From: Lindgomyces ingoldianus
Lineage: Eukaryota; Ascomycota; Dothideomycetes; Pleosporales; Lindgomycetaceae
Assembly: GCF_010093535.1 (NCBI RefSeq)
Contig: NW_022985186.1
Coordinates: forward strand, 358,949-422,948
Reading direction: 5' to 3'
Length of the DNA stretch: 64,000 nucleotides
The notes under the pieces: generated by a model
Database searches by the model: none
What the model was told of the DNA's origin: nothing
What the model saw: the letters and a program-made list of their open reading frames with translations, nothing else
In this document: positions 21,401 through 34,924 of the stretch, one piece after another
Layout: each line of letters starts with the position of its first letter
Numbering within the stretch: position 1 is the first letter of the stretch
Made by a program: the position numbers and the translations under genes

Positions 21401-24400
21401 TTATCTATACAGTTACCTAGCTTAGTTTTTAGGATGTTAAACACTTATTAGAAAAGTGTGTGTACACACTTAACTTTTCTAACTACCTAATGTGCTTCTA
21501 TAGGCATCTGCTTATATATAGCTTCTATAATTTTTGCATAAGCTTAAAAATCTTTTAAAGTAAAGTTTATACTAAAGTTATACATAATATAGTCTAAAAG
21601 TCTTTAATAGGTGTTAATCTAGCATTTACACAGTACATCCTAGGTATCTTGTGCAGACATAGATTTTAGGAATGTAGTAGCTTAAAATAATATGTCTACA
21701 TTAATAACATATAGAACATCTTTATTACTAATTTATATAACATTAATAATAACTTTATAGTTAAAGTAAGTGTTATCTTTAATTATAAACTTAAATTTTT
21801 ACAAAGCCTAGTTATATAATTAGTAAAAGTAGTAAAACTTTTTAATTTTTTCTAGTACTACAGCATTAATATTATAGCTAGCGCTAGTTAGCATCTTTTA
21901 AAGTCTCTCTATGCAGGGGTGTCTACATTAGTAGTAGAAGCAGTAGAGTTTTAATTTAGTAAAAAAGAACATAAATTTTTTTTTACTAACATTAAAAAAA
22001 AGTGTTCTTATTTTTATATAATAAAAATAGTAGTTTTATCTTTACATATAATAACATTTAAAATGTTATTAAAGTATGCTCTAAGTTAGTTAGCATTTGC
22101 TAGTAATAGCAAAAATAGTGTTAAAGTCTCTAAAATATAGTATATAACTAAACTAATTAGGTTTTAGATTTATATAGTACTAATTAATTTTTTTAGTGTT
22201 TAGCTTTTAAAGCTAATATCTATTTAGCTAAGTATTTAATTAATTTCTATATATAGGTTCTCTTATATGTACGCCTTAAGTTAAGACTTACTAATAGTAG
22301 AGATTTTTACTACACTTATGTTCTATAGTTTACCTTAGTATACTATATAGTATTAGTTGTTAAGAATAAACTGCTTAGCATACTTCTTAGGTTTAATGCT
22401 GTAGATGTTCTCTTCTATTGCACAGTATAAAGAAGTAGTAAAAGTAAAATAGTTAATAGCTTTCTTAGCATTCTTACTTTTTTATTTTATTTTTTTTATA
22501 TTATATAAATTATTTTTTTAAGGTAACCTTTAAAGTTTTAGATGTATAAAGTAATAGCTTTATATAATAAAGTTTTATTATAAAAATCTTTATATAAGGC
22601 AATGTACTAGTTCTTTGCTTATGTATAGTTATTATAAAGGTAGTTTAATAACTAACATTTTTTTTATAGCAGACAAAGCACTTCTTTATCTGCATGTAGT
22701 TGTCTCTAAATTATAGCCTAAACCTTAATAAAGATTTTCTATGTTGTTTTTTTCTACGCAGAGAGAAGCTTTTTTCTTATTATGCAGAGTTATATTAGCA
22801 GTCTGTGTAGTATGCATTAGGCAGTTTCTAGAGGTATTAGTTTACTCTTTAGTCTATAGTAACTTAAAGTAATGCCTATAGGTTACTAAATAAGGCTTTA
22901 CATAAGGGCTTAATAGTAAACATAGCATGTTCTAGTTCTAGTTATTCTTAACAGGCTTATATAATAGCAGTGTGCAGTAGAACATCTTTTTAAAATTTTA
23001 TTTCTAGTGCTTTTTATATAAGTGTAAGCTTATTAATTATTATTTTAAGAACTTTATATAAACTTTTATTAAAGTTTTTTTATTAGTATTATGTTAAAGT
23101 TATTATTATCTAGTTTATCTAGTACTAGCTATAGTTTACATTAGTGTTAAAGTAACTACTTAAGGTGTTGTATAAATGCCTCTAGTTATGTCTAAGGCCT
23201 ATATTGTGTATATAGTACATATTTGCCTAACCTTTTAAAATATCTAGAAAGATGTTTATGTACTAAGTTTCTTAGATATCTAGCTATTAACATAAATTAA
23301 TAAAAGTCTTTATTTTATTTATAAAAATATTATATAGTTAACTTATGTAGTTATTATTTTTTTTATACTTTTTAAAATTATATAATTTTATTTACTAAAA
23401 GTTTTTCTTTAGCAGTTTCTCTTTAAAGTAGAAGTTTATACAGGTTGTAATGTAGTATAGATTATGCAGGTAGTATTAGTAGTGTGTACAATTAAGGGTG
23501 TAGAGCAGGCGTTAGGTAGGGTGGCATGTATTGTTTATATAGTAATTAGTGTAGTGCTAGCTAAAGTGTAAAAGCAGGTAATGCTAGTATATTTAGTGTT
23601 AATAGCAGCATTGTGTTTAGTCTGCTTCTATGTAAAGCCTTATATAGCAATAAAAGTTGTGTATAAAGCCTTTTTAGTGTAATTACTTTTTTTTATGCTA
23701 TATTATACAGCTTCTAGGCTTAGGTACTTTTAGTGCCTAGCTATAGTGTAATTTTTTTATTTTTTAGCACTTATATAAGCTCTTTTTTAAATGCGCAGCT
23801 AAGTACTAAAAAGTCTTATAGTATTTATTTTTTAAAATCTTTTATATATAAACTTAAAAAAGTAGCGCCCTTTTAAGTTATTATATATAAATTAGTAATT
23901 ATGTAACTTATATATAATTAAGTTTATAAGCTTATTAGAGCTTTTAACATATTAATTTTATTATTTTAGTACTCTAGGCTAGTCTTATTTTATAGTGTTG
24001 CCTTTAATATTTCTATGTCCTTTATAAGTTATTTATATAATAGGAATTATTCTTTATTCTTCTTATTATTACATAAAGTTATTAGTTGCTAGTAAAATTT
24101 TATTATAATAGTATAGTTAATTACTTTTCTAGTAAATTACATAGGTACTGCTATTATCTAGCTGCTAAGTTGTACAGCTTTAATAGCTTTAGTGCGCGCC
24201 TTATACTATCTTCTTCTTACTCTGTATAGTAGCAGAGCTTACTGTATAATATAAAGAATTAATCTGCTATTATTTAGCTACTAAGTTATGCAGCTTTAAT
24301 AGCTTTAGTATACATCTTACACTATCTTTTTTTTACTTCATATAGTAGCAGAGCTTGCTGTATAATGTAAAGAATTAATTTACTATTCTAAAAAATAAGT

Positions 24401-25416
24401 AACTAAATAAAGTACTTTATAAAGTGTAAGTGCTTTATTATTACTCTTTCTAAAAAATAAGTAACAAAATAAAGTACCTTATAAAGTGTAAGTACTTTAT
24501 GTTACAATCCTTGCTTTGTGGAAGCACTTAGGTCTTTTGATTATTCCTAGGGGAGAAGTAGGACGGGTAGTAAGGGGCCAATCCGGTAGGGTGTACAGTC
24601 CTACGTACAGGCTAATGGGCTATTAGAGGGGAGTAGAGTGACTAGATTGTGGTTTGCCCTTAATGCAGCAGTAGAGAGGCTAGGTTAAACAGTCCTGTTA
24701 GACAGAATTAGAGGTATATATAGTGCAAGATATATAAATAGTATTATAGCTCTTTAAAAAGCTAAATGCTACTTAGTCTATATAGAGAATAAACTAAACA
24801 TTAAACACACCTCCTAAAGGTTGTTTAATGCAGGAACTATATACATGTGTTAGAGGTGCTAAGGGGAGCAGAGGGAGTTCATGGTAGTTTGCTAAGGCGA
24901 GCTCTATAAGCTCCCTAAACTCGTGGCCTGTCGTCTTACTAGACGATGCACTCCTCTATTACCGCGGGCAGCTGTGCTGCTTCCGTGTGTTCCGACTGGT
25001 CCGTAAGCGAGCCCTGTCCCAATCCAGCTAGATTGTGGAGCACTGCTGGTGGAGTTACGCTGGTCCAACTGTAGACTGTAACACTTTATTATTACTCTTA
25101 CTAATTTATAGTTAATTAAATTAACTACTAATTAATGTTAAATAGGCTCTAACAGCTAGCTGCTTATAGTATTAGCACTTAAGTAGCAAGAGTAAGAGTA
25201 GTGTACAGTGTGCATAGTGTACAAAGTAGGTAAGGTAAGGGTAACATGTTTCTAGTTCTATTACTCTTGTCTTTCCTCTGTACAGAGGAAAAGGGGGGAT
25301 ATCTAGATGTTTGCGCACAGAGGTTCGCGCACAAGCATTATGTGACATAGATACGTGATCCTGCTCGTGCGCGATCGCTTGTATCCAGGCCGCGACGCTG
25401 CTGCTGCGTACGGACA
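18498..25416 (-). mobile_element. Full-length Copia retrotransposon, 281-bp LTRs, TSD TTTAG
   Basis: LTRs at 18498-18778 and 25136-25416 (TGTCCGTACGCAGC...TATTTAACA on the minus strand) are flanked outside by TTTAG (18493-18497, 25417-25421). It is the same family as 53212-59734. By alignment to that copy, integrase lies at about 21270-21800 and reverse transcriptase at about 20090-20740, both dead. A solo LTR sits at 24500-25083, near the 5' LTR. The right LTR (5') is better preserved than the left one, which carries extra G-to-A/C-to-T changes. Confidence 0.93.
24500..25083. mobile_element. Solo LTR, 584 bp, TSD CTTTA
   Basis: TGTTACAATCC...GACTGTAACA, flanked by CTTTA (24495-24499, 25084-25088). 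It lies inside the 5' leader of the Copia element, which itself is RIP-mutated. The LTR keeps normal composition in its outer thirds. It contains the empty target of MITE A near 24770 (GCTAAATGCTACTTAGTC). Same family as the split LTR at 963-3048, and loosely similar to 45669-46263. Confidence 0.93.
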
Positions 25417-25421
25417 TTTAG

Positions 25422-27456
25422 AGTATTAAAAGTATAGATTAAAAGAAACTATCTATACTATTAGTAGTAGTATATAAGCTTTAGCCTGTTTCTTAAGAAC
25501 ATAATTAGAAGCAGTAAGTGTAATTATTTTACTAAAAAACACTTTACATACACTGCTAGAGGGTTATATATAGAGCTAGAGGAGCTTAATTAGGTAAGAG
25601 CTAAAATTAGCGCTTAATAGGGTTATAATAAGGATTTCTAGGATAACAGAAACTATAAAGATATTAGGTTATAGAATAATAAGACATTAAACTTTAATTA
25701 ACCTTATTTAGCTACTAAAAACCCTATGTCTGTTAGAATTCTAAGTTTATTAAATTCTCTTCTTAGCACTTAATCTTTGCTTTATTACTTTATAGATATT
25801 TAATAGTTTTTAAGTAGTTTAATATTTAAGTTTAAATTAATAAAGCTTATTATAAAAATAACATACTATCTTATCTTTTAACCTAAATAGAGCTCTTACT
25901 GCTACTATATATAATTTGCTCTAAGAAATTAACATCTTTTTAAGATCTTTTAACATTTACTTCTGCTTTATTACTATATCTCTTACTTATATATAGTTCT
26001 TATAATTTTTAACTAGTTGTTGTTTAATAAGCTAGTTAAAAAACTCTTTTACTAACACCTATAAGTTATTCTTTCTACTGCTAGTAATAGAGCTTAAGCT
26101 TAGAATAGGTATAAGTTGTTTAAAAGTCTCTAAGCAGAGAGTAGCTGTTAAAGAAGTAAAAAGTAGATAAGGTATGTTTAAGAATAGAAACAGCAGATTT
26201 CTTAGACCTAACATATTATAGTTAGTTAATTAAAACTGCTGCTAAAGCTGCTGCTATTAAAAAGCTTACTTTTTTATCTTTTAAGCCTTTTGCTGTTTGT
26301 TAGCTGCTTTTTTTATAGCTTATAGTCTTTCTTAGATTCTATGTTTTTTAGCTACTTTTATTATCTTTCTAAGCTTATCTTTATTACTTAAGGATAATAA
26401 GAAGCTATAACGCTTCTTTTTTTACTTATTATGTAGGTTTACCTTTAGCTAGTTTCTTATTAAAGTTTACTAGTATTATATAAGCTTTATTAGTAGCTAA
26501 TTTACATATGCTTAGCCTTTAAAAATTACTTAAGCCTATAACTCTAAATTAGCATCTTTTACAGTAAAGTGCTTATAGGTAGCCTAGTAAATATAGTAAA
26601 AGTGCTTAAAGTTATTATAGGTTAATACCTAGCACTTTTACATATAAGAGATCTAACTTTAGCTATTAATACTAGTAGTAAGATTTTAGATTTTTTAATA
26701 AGTATAATTCTTATTTAATAGCTGCTATATGCGCTAGGGCAACTTTTCTCTATAGCCTAAAGTAATAAAAAGATTAGATAAAGGCTTATTTACTAACTAG
26801 TTATATAGAAAGGCCTTTATTATTACCTTACATATAAGCTTTACTTCTACTTTAATATCTACCCTATCTGCGCCTTTAAGGCGCCTTATATAGTGTTTAA
26901 TGCTAGAGAACAGCCTCTGTTTTTTACTAAGCCTAAAGTTCTCTATTATTTAGAGCTACTAGCTAGCCTCCTGCTTGTTAGCCCTATATTAAACAGCGTA
27001 TAAGGTAATATAGAAATCTTAAGCCTTTACATGCTCTTATATAAAAGAGCCTTTAATTATAGTATTAACCTAATTTTTTACTTATAAGAGTAAGAAAAAT
27101 GCCTAAGAAACAACTTTATTTACTAGCCTACTATTAGCCTTATTACTATTTACGCGCACTAAATATTATATAGTAACATTAAACTCTACTATTTAATTAA
27201 AGAGGGAAGACTCTCTAGCAGCTGCAGGAGCAGGAGTAGGCTAAAATAAGATAAAAGTTAGAGAGAAGCTTTTTAGCAGCAAAAAAAGGTTATCCTTAAG
27301 TATATTAGATAAGGTATTAGGCTTAGAGTAATAGGTAAGAACTATAGAAACAGCTTCTTACTAAGCTAGAGCAGAAGAAGTAGATTATTTAGTTGCTTTT
27401 ACTAATTTCTAGGGTGCAGGCTTGCTCTTAGTAGGCGCTAGAATATAGTAAGCTTT
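25422..27456. other. Interior of the large TIR element, no recognisable gene
   Basis: AT-rich, RIP-mutated sequence between the Copia and Gypsy insertions. The minus strand holds the longest stretches without frame breaks when stops are ignored, but I could not match any transposase motif with confidence. Confidence 0.4.
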
Positions 27457-30400
27457 TGTCACGGTATCCTCCCCGGATCCCAGACATAACTATATTAGAC
27501 GCGTACTAGAGTATTATTAGTGCACGTCTAACACAAACATAACATAACACAGACATAAACTTAAGCATAAACTACTTTAACACTAACTAAACTTAAAACA
27601 GGCTTAATTTATATCTAAAGCGCTTAGACTTCTAAGCTAAGTATTTAATTACTAATTTTTTTTTAAACTTTTTTATTTCTTACATAACATCTTATACTTA
27701 CTATAATACTTTATATAGTAATTAAACTAGACCTCTGTAAAGCTCTATAACCTTACTTATGCATAATTATAACATTATGTTGTGTTAAAACCTTAGCTAA
27801 GAATAGCCTCTAAATCTAATTTAATAAGCTTAGTACTTACATAACTTTAAGCTATTAAAGTAAGCTAAAAAGCCTTTTAAAAAGCGCTTACTTTATAAAA
27901 AAGCTACTATGTTATAAGCTTTAAAGCTTTTTAAAAGAACTTTAAAAAACAGCTTTATATTATTAAGTAGTTTATTTCTACTTTAACTTTTATTTTAGTA
28001 GTAAAAACTAAGAACTTACTAGCCTTAAAGCCTACTTAGAAGTCTAGAAATAGCTTAACTTTTTTTTACCTAACACTACTTATAACTTATAACTTTTCTA
28101 ACTTAGTAATAAAATCTAACTAACTTCTTAATCCCTTACTATTTAATAAAAAATAGAAAAACCTACTTTTTTTTTATATAAGCTTTAATATAAACTTAAA
28201 GAAAATGTAAACTAATTTCTTTTTAAACACTTTTAGTTACTATATGCCTACTCTTAACTTAATTATAATATAACAGCCTTAATTAACTTACTAATAAATA
28301 AAAATATTATTAACTTAGATTAATTTATAGTGTTTTTATAAGTAACTTATAAAAACTTAAATAAAAAGTTAACAGCTTTAAGTTACCTAAACACTTTATA
28401 ATAATAAAAAAAAAGCTTTACTTTACACTTTACTAAGTTCTACTAACTTACATCTAATATAGGCCTAAATAAGATAAGTCTAATTATAGCTTTATATAAC
28501 TCCCTCTTAACTAAACTGTAATATGCTATAGTAGAAGAACCCCTTTTAAACAACCTTAACATATATGCAAACCTAATTACTACCTATAATAATAACATAA
28601 GGTTCCTCTCTATATAAGCTCTAATACACCCTTAAACTAGCGCAGTTATAAATAAAGACCTTAATATAATAAAAATTAATTTAAATTATGCTTTAGTTAG
28701 TTCTAAAAAGCATAAAAATTATAAAAAAAAAAGTTAATACTTTAAGTATAGTAAGTATAGTTATATTTTTTAAAACTACTTTATTCCTTTTTTTTAAGTT
28801 TATGTAAGTAGTGCTGCTAGCACTTATTAAAGATTTTTACTATTTTAATCTTATTTTTATAAAAGCTTTAACTTATATTTAAGCCTTAATTTTTTTTACT
28901 ACTCTTAATGTAGCTGCAGCTATAGTAGTAGGAGCCTGTAAAAAGGCTTGTTTTAGGGCTAAGTTACCCTCTAGAACTAATTTAACACTAGATCTCTACT
29001 AACCTATAAGCTAAGTCCTCTACTAATAACTAAAAGTACTAAGTTAATATTTTTATATGTTTATAATAAAAAACTATATTAGTTTTAATATAAGCTTTTA
29101 TTAACTTAAAAGTAAATAGCATAGGTTATATTAATAAAGAACTAGCGTGTAAACTAAATCTTTAATTAACACTACTTACTTAAATAATTTACCTAACTAG
29201 ATTTAATAAAAAATAACTTAAAAAAAGTTTTATTTTTTATACTATAACTATTATAATTACCTACTAACACTATAAGAAGCAAATTAAGCTCTATGTAATA
29301 AATATAAAATGTTATAACCTAATTCTAAAACAACTATAGCTATATTAGCATAAGGTTGCCTTTAATTACTAAAAGTAAGTTCTAAACTTTAACTTTTTTT
29401 AATGCTAAAATGTATACTTATGCTTACACTTAAATAATACTTAAATAGCACTTAATATAAAAAGTTTTTAGACTTACTTTTTAATAACTTAAAAAAAAAC
29501 TACTTAAGTAACACTAATAAGCTAGGCCTTTTACTAAAATAGGCTATGTAAAATAATTTAATAACTACTTAAACTTAAAAAAAACAAGCCTTTAAAAAAC
29601 CTTTACTTACTTAATTTAAACATAAACTAGGACTTAAACAGCAGATAAATATCTGCTATATAAAACCTGCCTTATTTATAACTCTAGCTTAATAACTAGA
29701 TTATAAAATCTACATAGTTATAATTTCTAATATAGACTAAGCTTTAGCTTTTTAAAAATACACTAACTTAAAAATAATAGTCTTTTAAGACTACTATAAC
29801 TTGTTACATATTTTTTTTTAAAATAAGTTTAATAAGCTTTTAATATAATGTTTATATAATTACTAGATAACTTTTAAGCCTAGTAAATAACCTAGTTATA
29901 AGCTACTATATAAAATATTGCTAAATAAATTAAAAGTGCTTTAAAAATACCTTAATAAAAACCTAAAAAAAAAGTTTATTTAAGCTAGCTTTTTACTAGT
30001 AGTGTTACTTATACTATTTATAAAAAAACCTAGAGGTAGGCTTTAATTTTACATTAACTACTAAAGACTAAACACTATTACTATTAAGAACTAATACTTA
30101 ATTTTTTTTTTATAAAAAACTTTAAGCTAACTAAGTAAAGTAAAGTATTTTATAAAGTTAAATATTATTACTGCTTTTAATAAGCTAAAAATAGTAAAGG
30201 GTAATAAGTAGCTAATAGTGTTTTAGACCTAATATAAACTATTTAAGTACTTAGTAATGCTCTTTAGCTTAGCTAATATGCCTAGTACTTTTTAATATTT
30301 TATAAACAACTTGCTTTAACTCTACCTAGACATGTTCTACACTATATATATTAATAATATTCTAATCTATAGTAATAGCCTTTTAAAGCATAAACAGCAT

Positions 30401-33098
30401 GTACGCCTAGTGCTAAAGGCTATAGAAGAAGCAGGTCTATAACTTAACATAGACAAATGCAAGTTCTACTAATTAAAGGTTATGTATTTAAAATATATAA
30501 TCTTTATAAATAGCATCTAAATAGACCCTATTAAAGTTTAGACTATGCTAGATTAGTAATACCTAAAAAATATAAAAAATATTTAAGCCTTTATAAAATT
30601 TACTAACTTTTACTAATAATTTATTAATAACTTTTTATAGCTAGAAAGCCTTATAATTACACTTACTAAAAAAAAAGTTTAATTTAACTTTAACTTAAAT
30701 TACTAATAGTTTTTTAACTAGCTAAAAAAAGCTTTTACTAAAGCTTTAATACTTTACTACTTTAACTTTAAACTACTAATACTTATAAAAGCTAATGCCT
30801 TAGACTATGTAGTAGTAGAAGTTCTCTTCTAAACTAAGCTAGATAGGACTATTAAGCCTATTACATACTTTTTAAAAAAAATAAGTCCTGTAGAAAGTAA
30901 TTATAAAATTTATAATAAAAAATTACTTACTATAGTATACTGCTTTAAATAATAGCAACCTAAACTAAAAAGTGTAGCGCATCTAATATAGGTCCTATTT
31001 AACTATAAGAACTTATAGTACTTTGCAACTATAAAATAACTTAGCTACTAATAAGCTTATTAGTTTAAATACTTATTTTATTTTAATTTTAAGATTACTT
31101 ATTATTTTAGTTAAAATAAAGAGAAACTAGATGCTTTTATAAAGTAATTCTAAAATATCTCTACTTAAAAAAAAGTGTAAAAAGCTTAATACTAAACTTT
31201 ACTTTAACTTAAGCTATTTTTAAACTTTAACTTAAATAAAATAGATTAAATAATTAATTAAATTATTACTAATAAGTATTTAAATAATAAATTTATCTAA
31301 GAAACTTTAGACTTACTTTAAAATAGTACTAGTTAGTTAAAAAAAGTAACACTAGCTAACTATAAAAACTAAAATAGTAAGCTATATTACTATAACTAAC
31401 TTATAATTTTTAATTCTAATAAACTAAGAATTAAACTACTTTAAATTATACATAACTTACCTATTAAAAAATACTTAGGCAGAGGAAAGACTCTTAACCT
31501 ACTACAAAGAGAGTACTACTAGCCCCGCATGTTCTATACTGTACGCTAATACATATTATGTTGCTATACTTACTGTAAAGTAAAAGCCTTTTAAAAAAAG
31601 TATAATAGCTTACTTAAACTACTTCTAATTCTTAAATAAGCTTAAAAAAATATATTAATTAATTTTATTATAAACTTACTTTTATTTAAAAAGTATATAA
31701 ATATTATAGTAGTTATTAATTACTTAACTAAGTATTAACACTTAATACTATATTTTTTTATAACTGCCTCTAATATAGCCTAGTTATTCTACTAATACAT
31801 ATAAGTTTACTATAGCCTGCCTAACATAATTATATTAGACAGAGGTACATAGTTTGTTTTAGCCTTCTAGAATAAACTTTATAAACAGCTCTAAATTATT
31901 TTTTATTTATCTATAGCTTTTTACCTAGAGACTAATAGCTAAACTAAGAATATAAACACAATAATAAAATAAGTTTTATAAGTGTACATAAACTACTAGT
32001 AAGATAACTAGGTAAAATAGTTAGCTATAGCATAGTTTAAAGCTAATAACATAATATTTAAATTAACATAAGTATTCTTATTTTTAGTAAACTATAGATA
32101 CTACTTTTAAATACCCCTTAACTAACTTATTAATTTATATAAGTAATAAATATAAATAAACTTATTAATAAAATTTAAAATATATTTAAATATATTTATA
32201 AAAAGCTTACATAGGCTTAAGCTTTTTAATAAGAGTACATAAACTAATTTTAAACCTCTACCCCTGCGTATGCAGCTAGTAAGAAGGTCTAGCTAAATGC
32301 TAGAAATATCTAAATAAACTAATAATTAAAAAAACTTAATTAGAAGAACTTTAGCCTTTTTATAGTAGCTTATATAGTCTTATTACATACTTACTAATTA
32401 ATCCTACTTAATAGTATAAAGATACACCCTATGTTCTATGTATTATTACTGCGCTAAGTAGCCTTTAAATCTAACTATCTACTTAGACAGCTAAACCTAC
32501 TACTTAAACTTATTATTATAAATAATAAACTAAAATATGTTATAAAAAACATTAAATAAATTTAGTTTAATAAAAAAAAATATATTTATAAATACTTTAT
32601 AAAATAAACTAGATATAATAAACTGTTATAAAAACTTATAAAAGCTTTATAAAAAAACTTTATAGTAACTTAATTTTATGCCTAATACTTATCTAAACTA
32701 AACTTATACCTTAATAAAGACAACTTAATGCTAGAACTACTAATGTAAAGAATTCTTTTTTTAATAAAAGAAAGAGGTACTGTTACAGTATCCTCCCTAG
32801 ATCCTAGACATAACTGTATTAGATGTGTACTAGAGTATTATTAGTACATGTCTAACATAAATATAACATAACATAGATATAAACTTAAGCATAAACTACT
32901 TTAACACTAACTAAACTTAGAATAGGCTTAATTTATACTTAAAGCGCTTAGACTTTTAAGCTAAGTATTTAATTACTAATTTTCTTTTAAACTTTTCTGT
33001 TCCTTACATAACATCTTGTACCTACTATAATACCTTACGTAGTAATTAAACTAGACCTCTGTGAAGCTCTATAACCTTACTTGTGCACAATCGTGACA
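27457..33098 (+). mobile_element. Full-length Gypsy (chromovirus-like) retrotransposon, 318-bp LTRs, TSD GCTTT
   Basis: LTRs 27457-27774 and 32781-33098 (TGTCACGGTATCC...CGTGACA) are flanked by GCTTT (27452-27456, 33099-33103). A purine tract (AAAAGAAAGAGGTAC) lies directly before the 3' LTR. The order protease?-RT-RNase H-integrase is that of Ty3/Gypsy. It is heavily RIP-mutated on both strands. It inserted into the TIR element 17398-33497. Confidence 0.95.
30200..32720 (+). pseudogene. Gypsy Pol relic: RT, RNase H, integrase, chromodomain-like tail
   Basis: Reading through stops: the RT core at 30250-30560 shows MPSTF, then YLDMFYTIYINNILIYS (from a YIDDILIYS-type active site, both Asp changed to Asn), then LNIDKCKFY. 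The integrase zinc-binding stretch is at about 31480-31590 (KTLNLLQREYY). The integrase core at 31800-32110 has LPNIIILDRGTQF. At about 32530-32690, a KYIYKYFIKQTRYNK stretch resembles a chromodomain (YLVKWKGY type). DD-to-NN and W-to-stop changes are RIP-type. RNase H is inferred from position. Not functional. Confidence 0.75.
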
Positions 33099-33547
33099 GC
33101 TTTTCTTACTTTGCCTTTACTATTAAGTTAACTTATAATGTGCTAACTTTAGTTTAGTACTACTAGCAGTCTCCTTACGCTTACTTAATAGGCCCTGTGC
33201 CCTTACACGCGTAGAATAGGCTAGTAGGTTACTACTAAGGTTAATTTAACATGTCTAGGTAGCTAGAGCTGCTCTAGCCTTCTATTTTAGGCCTATTATT
33301 GTCCTGTTACTTTAAAAATTAAGCTAAAAGCAGTATCTCTATATAAACTTAAGGCTTTAACTTACTAACAATATTTAAGAAGGATTTATTAATATATTAG
33401 AAATTCTGTTAAGATTATAATCTCCTATGTAATTTTAGTAAGGAAAAAAAAGATCTAAGGAACGCTAAGAAATTTCCTAATTTTTGCACATAATAGATAA
33501 ACAATAGTAATGCGGTAATCTTTAACAAGCTATAACCTGGTTCAATT

Positions 33548-33720
33548 TGTCGCACGTGAAACTGGTTCACGTGACACTACGCGGGTTAATGTGGGTCTTT
33601 CACCTCTTACCCTTCTCCTGTTTAGGACTAGCGCTCTTTTAGCTACTATATATTTACCTCTGATCTCTCTCTCGCTCTAGATACCTTACACCTCAATCTA
33701 CCTAGGTCGTCTCTCACTAC
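33548..33720 (+). repeat. Diverged copy of the TGTCGCACGTG repeat at the island edge
   Basis: Shares TGTCGCACGTG, an ATTAGGACTAG-like block, a TATATAT box and a CCTTACA block in the same order as 215-370 and 41122-41287, but is otherwise diverged. Composition is normal here. It lies between the end of the transposon block and the 3' end of the first gene. Confidence 0.4.
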
Positions 33721-33853
33721 CTAATTGACTCCTCCATGCCCTCCACCATCAATCAGCTCTAACCATGCGATACAATTTACTCATTGCAATCTCATTCTGA
33801 CGCGTTTCTCGGGTCAACACCCTACTCTGTAACCTGACTTCAGCAGAATAACT

Positions 33854-34918
33854 TCACATAATCACCCTCGTCCCCTCGTCCTTCTCCGTCGACGCTTTAT
33901 CCTTAACAATCAAGCCCATCGCTACGGCCCAATCATCCCTCCCCGACTCTTTAATCAACTGCTCCGCTAAAGTTCTCCTCCTGGAGTACCTCTTCGGCTC
34001 ACCCACAACTTCCATCGTCCTCCCATACATATTTAACCGCCGGATCCGAAGATTATCCAACGCCATCAGCCCGCCATTGACGAGCAACATGGACGCGATG
34101 GTATAAACGCCAGCGTCGGTCGCATTCCCCGCGACAGCTACGTTCGCATAAACGAGCAGCTTGGCTACAGCGCCAAAGAACCTGTCGAGCGTTGTGGGCT
34201 CGCTTAACCACGTCCCAGATGTGAGGGCCTTGAGATCGTCGACTGGCCCGCGAATGCGCACCCAGCGGTCCTGCGACAGGAGAATGAATAGGTCGCCCTG
34301 GACACCTGGTTCTGGTGCACCGAACCAGCCTGGCTGTGAGCGGCGACGGAGCACGACAAAGTTGATGAGGCGGGTGAGCATCAGGTTAGAGATAAAGAAC
34401 AAGCCCCAGATATCGTCAAGTGCATAGACTCTCTGAGCAGCGAAGAGACCACAACCAACTGCGGCGTAGTAGCCAACTGATGCCAGCGCCTCATCACGGC
34501 TCGGCAAGTAGCGCGACAACGAAGCCTGGGCCGAAACCTTAAGATCAGTTAGGCAGCCTGTGCGGCCGACGCACTGGAGGAAATATACGGTCGCTGGGTT
34601 CTCGACGCGGAAGACGTAGCCTGATGTGAGGGCGGCACAAGCTGGGTACTCTCCCTTGTGGAGGTCATTGGCTGTGGGCTGGAGATGCAGGCCGGGAGCG
34701 AGAACGAGAGGGTCAAGTGAAGAGGTGCCACGCAGGGCGGTGCGCTGGGCGATAGTCGTGAGAGGGGTCAGGGTGAACAGCCCGGGCAGGAGCGAGAGCG
34801 GGTTGAAGGAGTGAGATGTTGCTTGTGTGGTTGAGACCAGCTGAAGATACACAACTAGTTAGAATTGTCAGAAGAGAGGGTGTAAGCTAACCTTGTTGAG
34901 GGCTTCGAACACTTTCAT
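33854..34918 (-). CDS. Conserved-type hypothetical membrane protein, one 51-nt intron
   Basis: I do not recognise a named family. Exon 1 (34892-34918) encodes MKVFEALNK; intron 34841-34891 has GTTAGC at the donor, a CTAAC branch site and TTCAG at the acceptor; exon 2 is 33854-34840. The phase-0 splice gives 337 residues. An ATG six bases earlier (34922-34924) has a weaker context (T at -3 against A), so I chose the second. The protein has an N-terminal region rich in Ser/Thr/Leu. Hydrophobic stretches lie at about residues 127-149, 154-174 and 232-269, separated by basic loops (RRRSQ near 174), and a charged C-terminal tail has an RRRT basic patch. An integral membrane protein is likely. It is divergently oriented to the NLR gene with ~1.2 kb between. 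Codon use and composition are normal. Function unknown. Confidence 0.8.
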
Positions 34919-34924
34919 GATCAT

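Larger units (their letters stand above)
17398..33497. mobile_element. TIR element (about 3.5 kb when emptied) holding a nest of retrotransposons
   Basis: Imperfect inverted repeats of about 185 bp begin TCTATTGTGTGCAAAAATCG on the left, and TCTATTATGTGCAAAAATTA as the inverse of the right end. TA flanks both (17396-17397, 33498-33499). Removing the Copia (18498-25416) and Gypsy (27457-33098) insertions leaves ~3.5 kb at 17398-18497, 25422-27456 and 33104-33497. These pieces are strongly RIP-mutated, and I could not recognise the transposase, so the superfamily is unknown. The TA duplication is inferred from only 2 bp and is less certain than the repeats. Confidence 0.7.

Noticed and set aside
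34161..34427. Plus-strand frame of 88 codons
   Set aside because: Antisense shadow of the membrane-protein gene.
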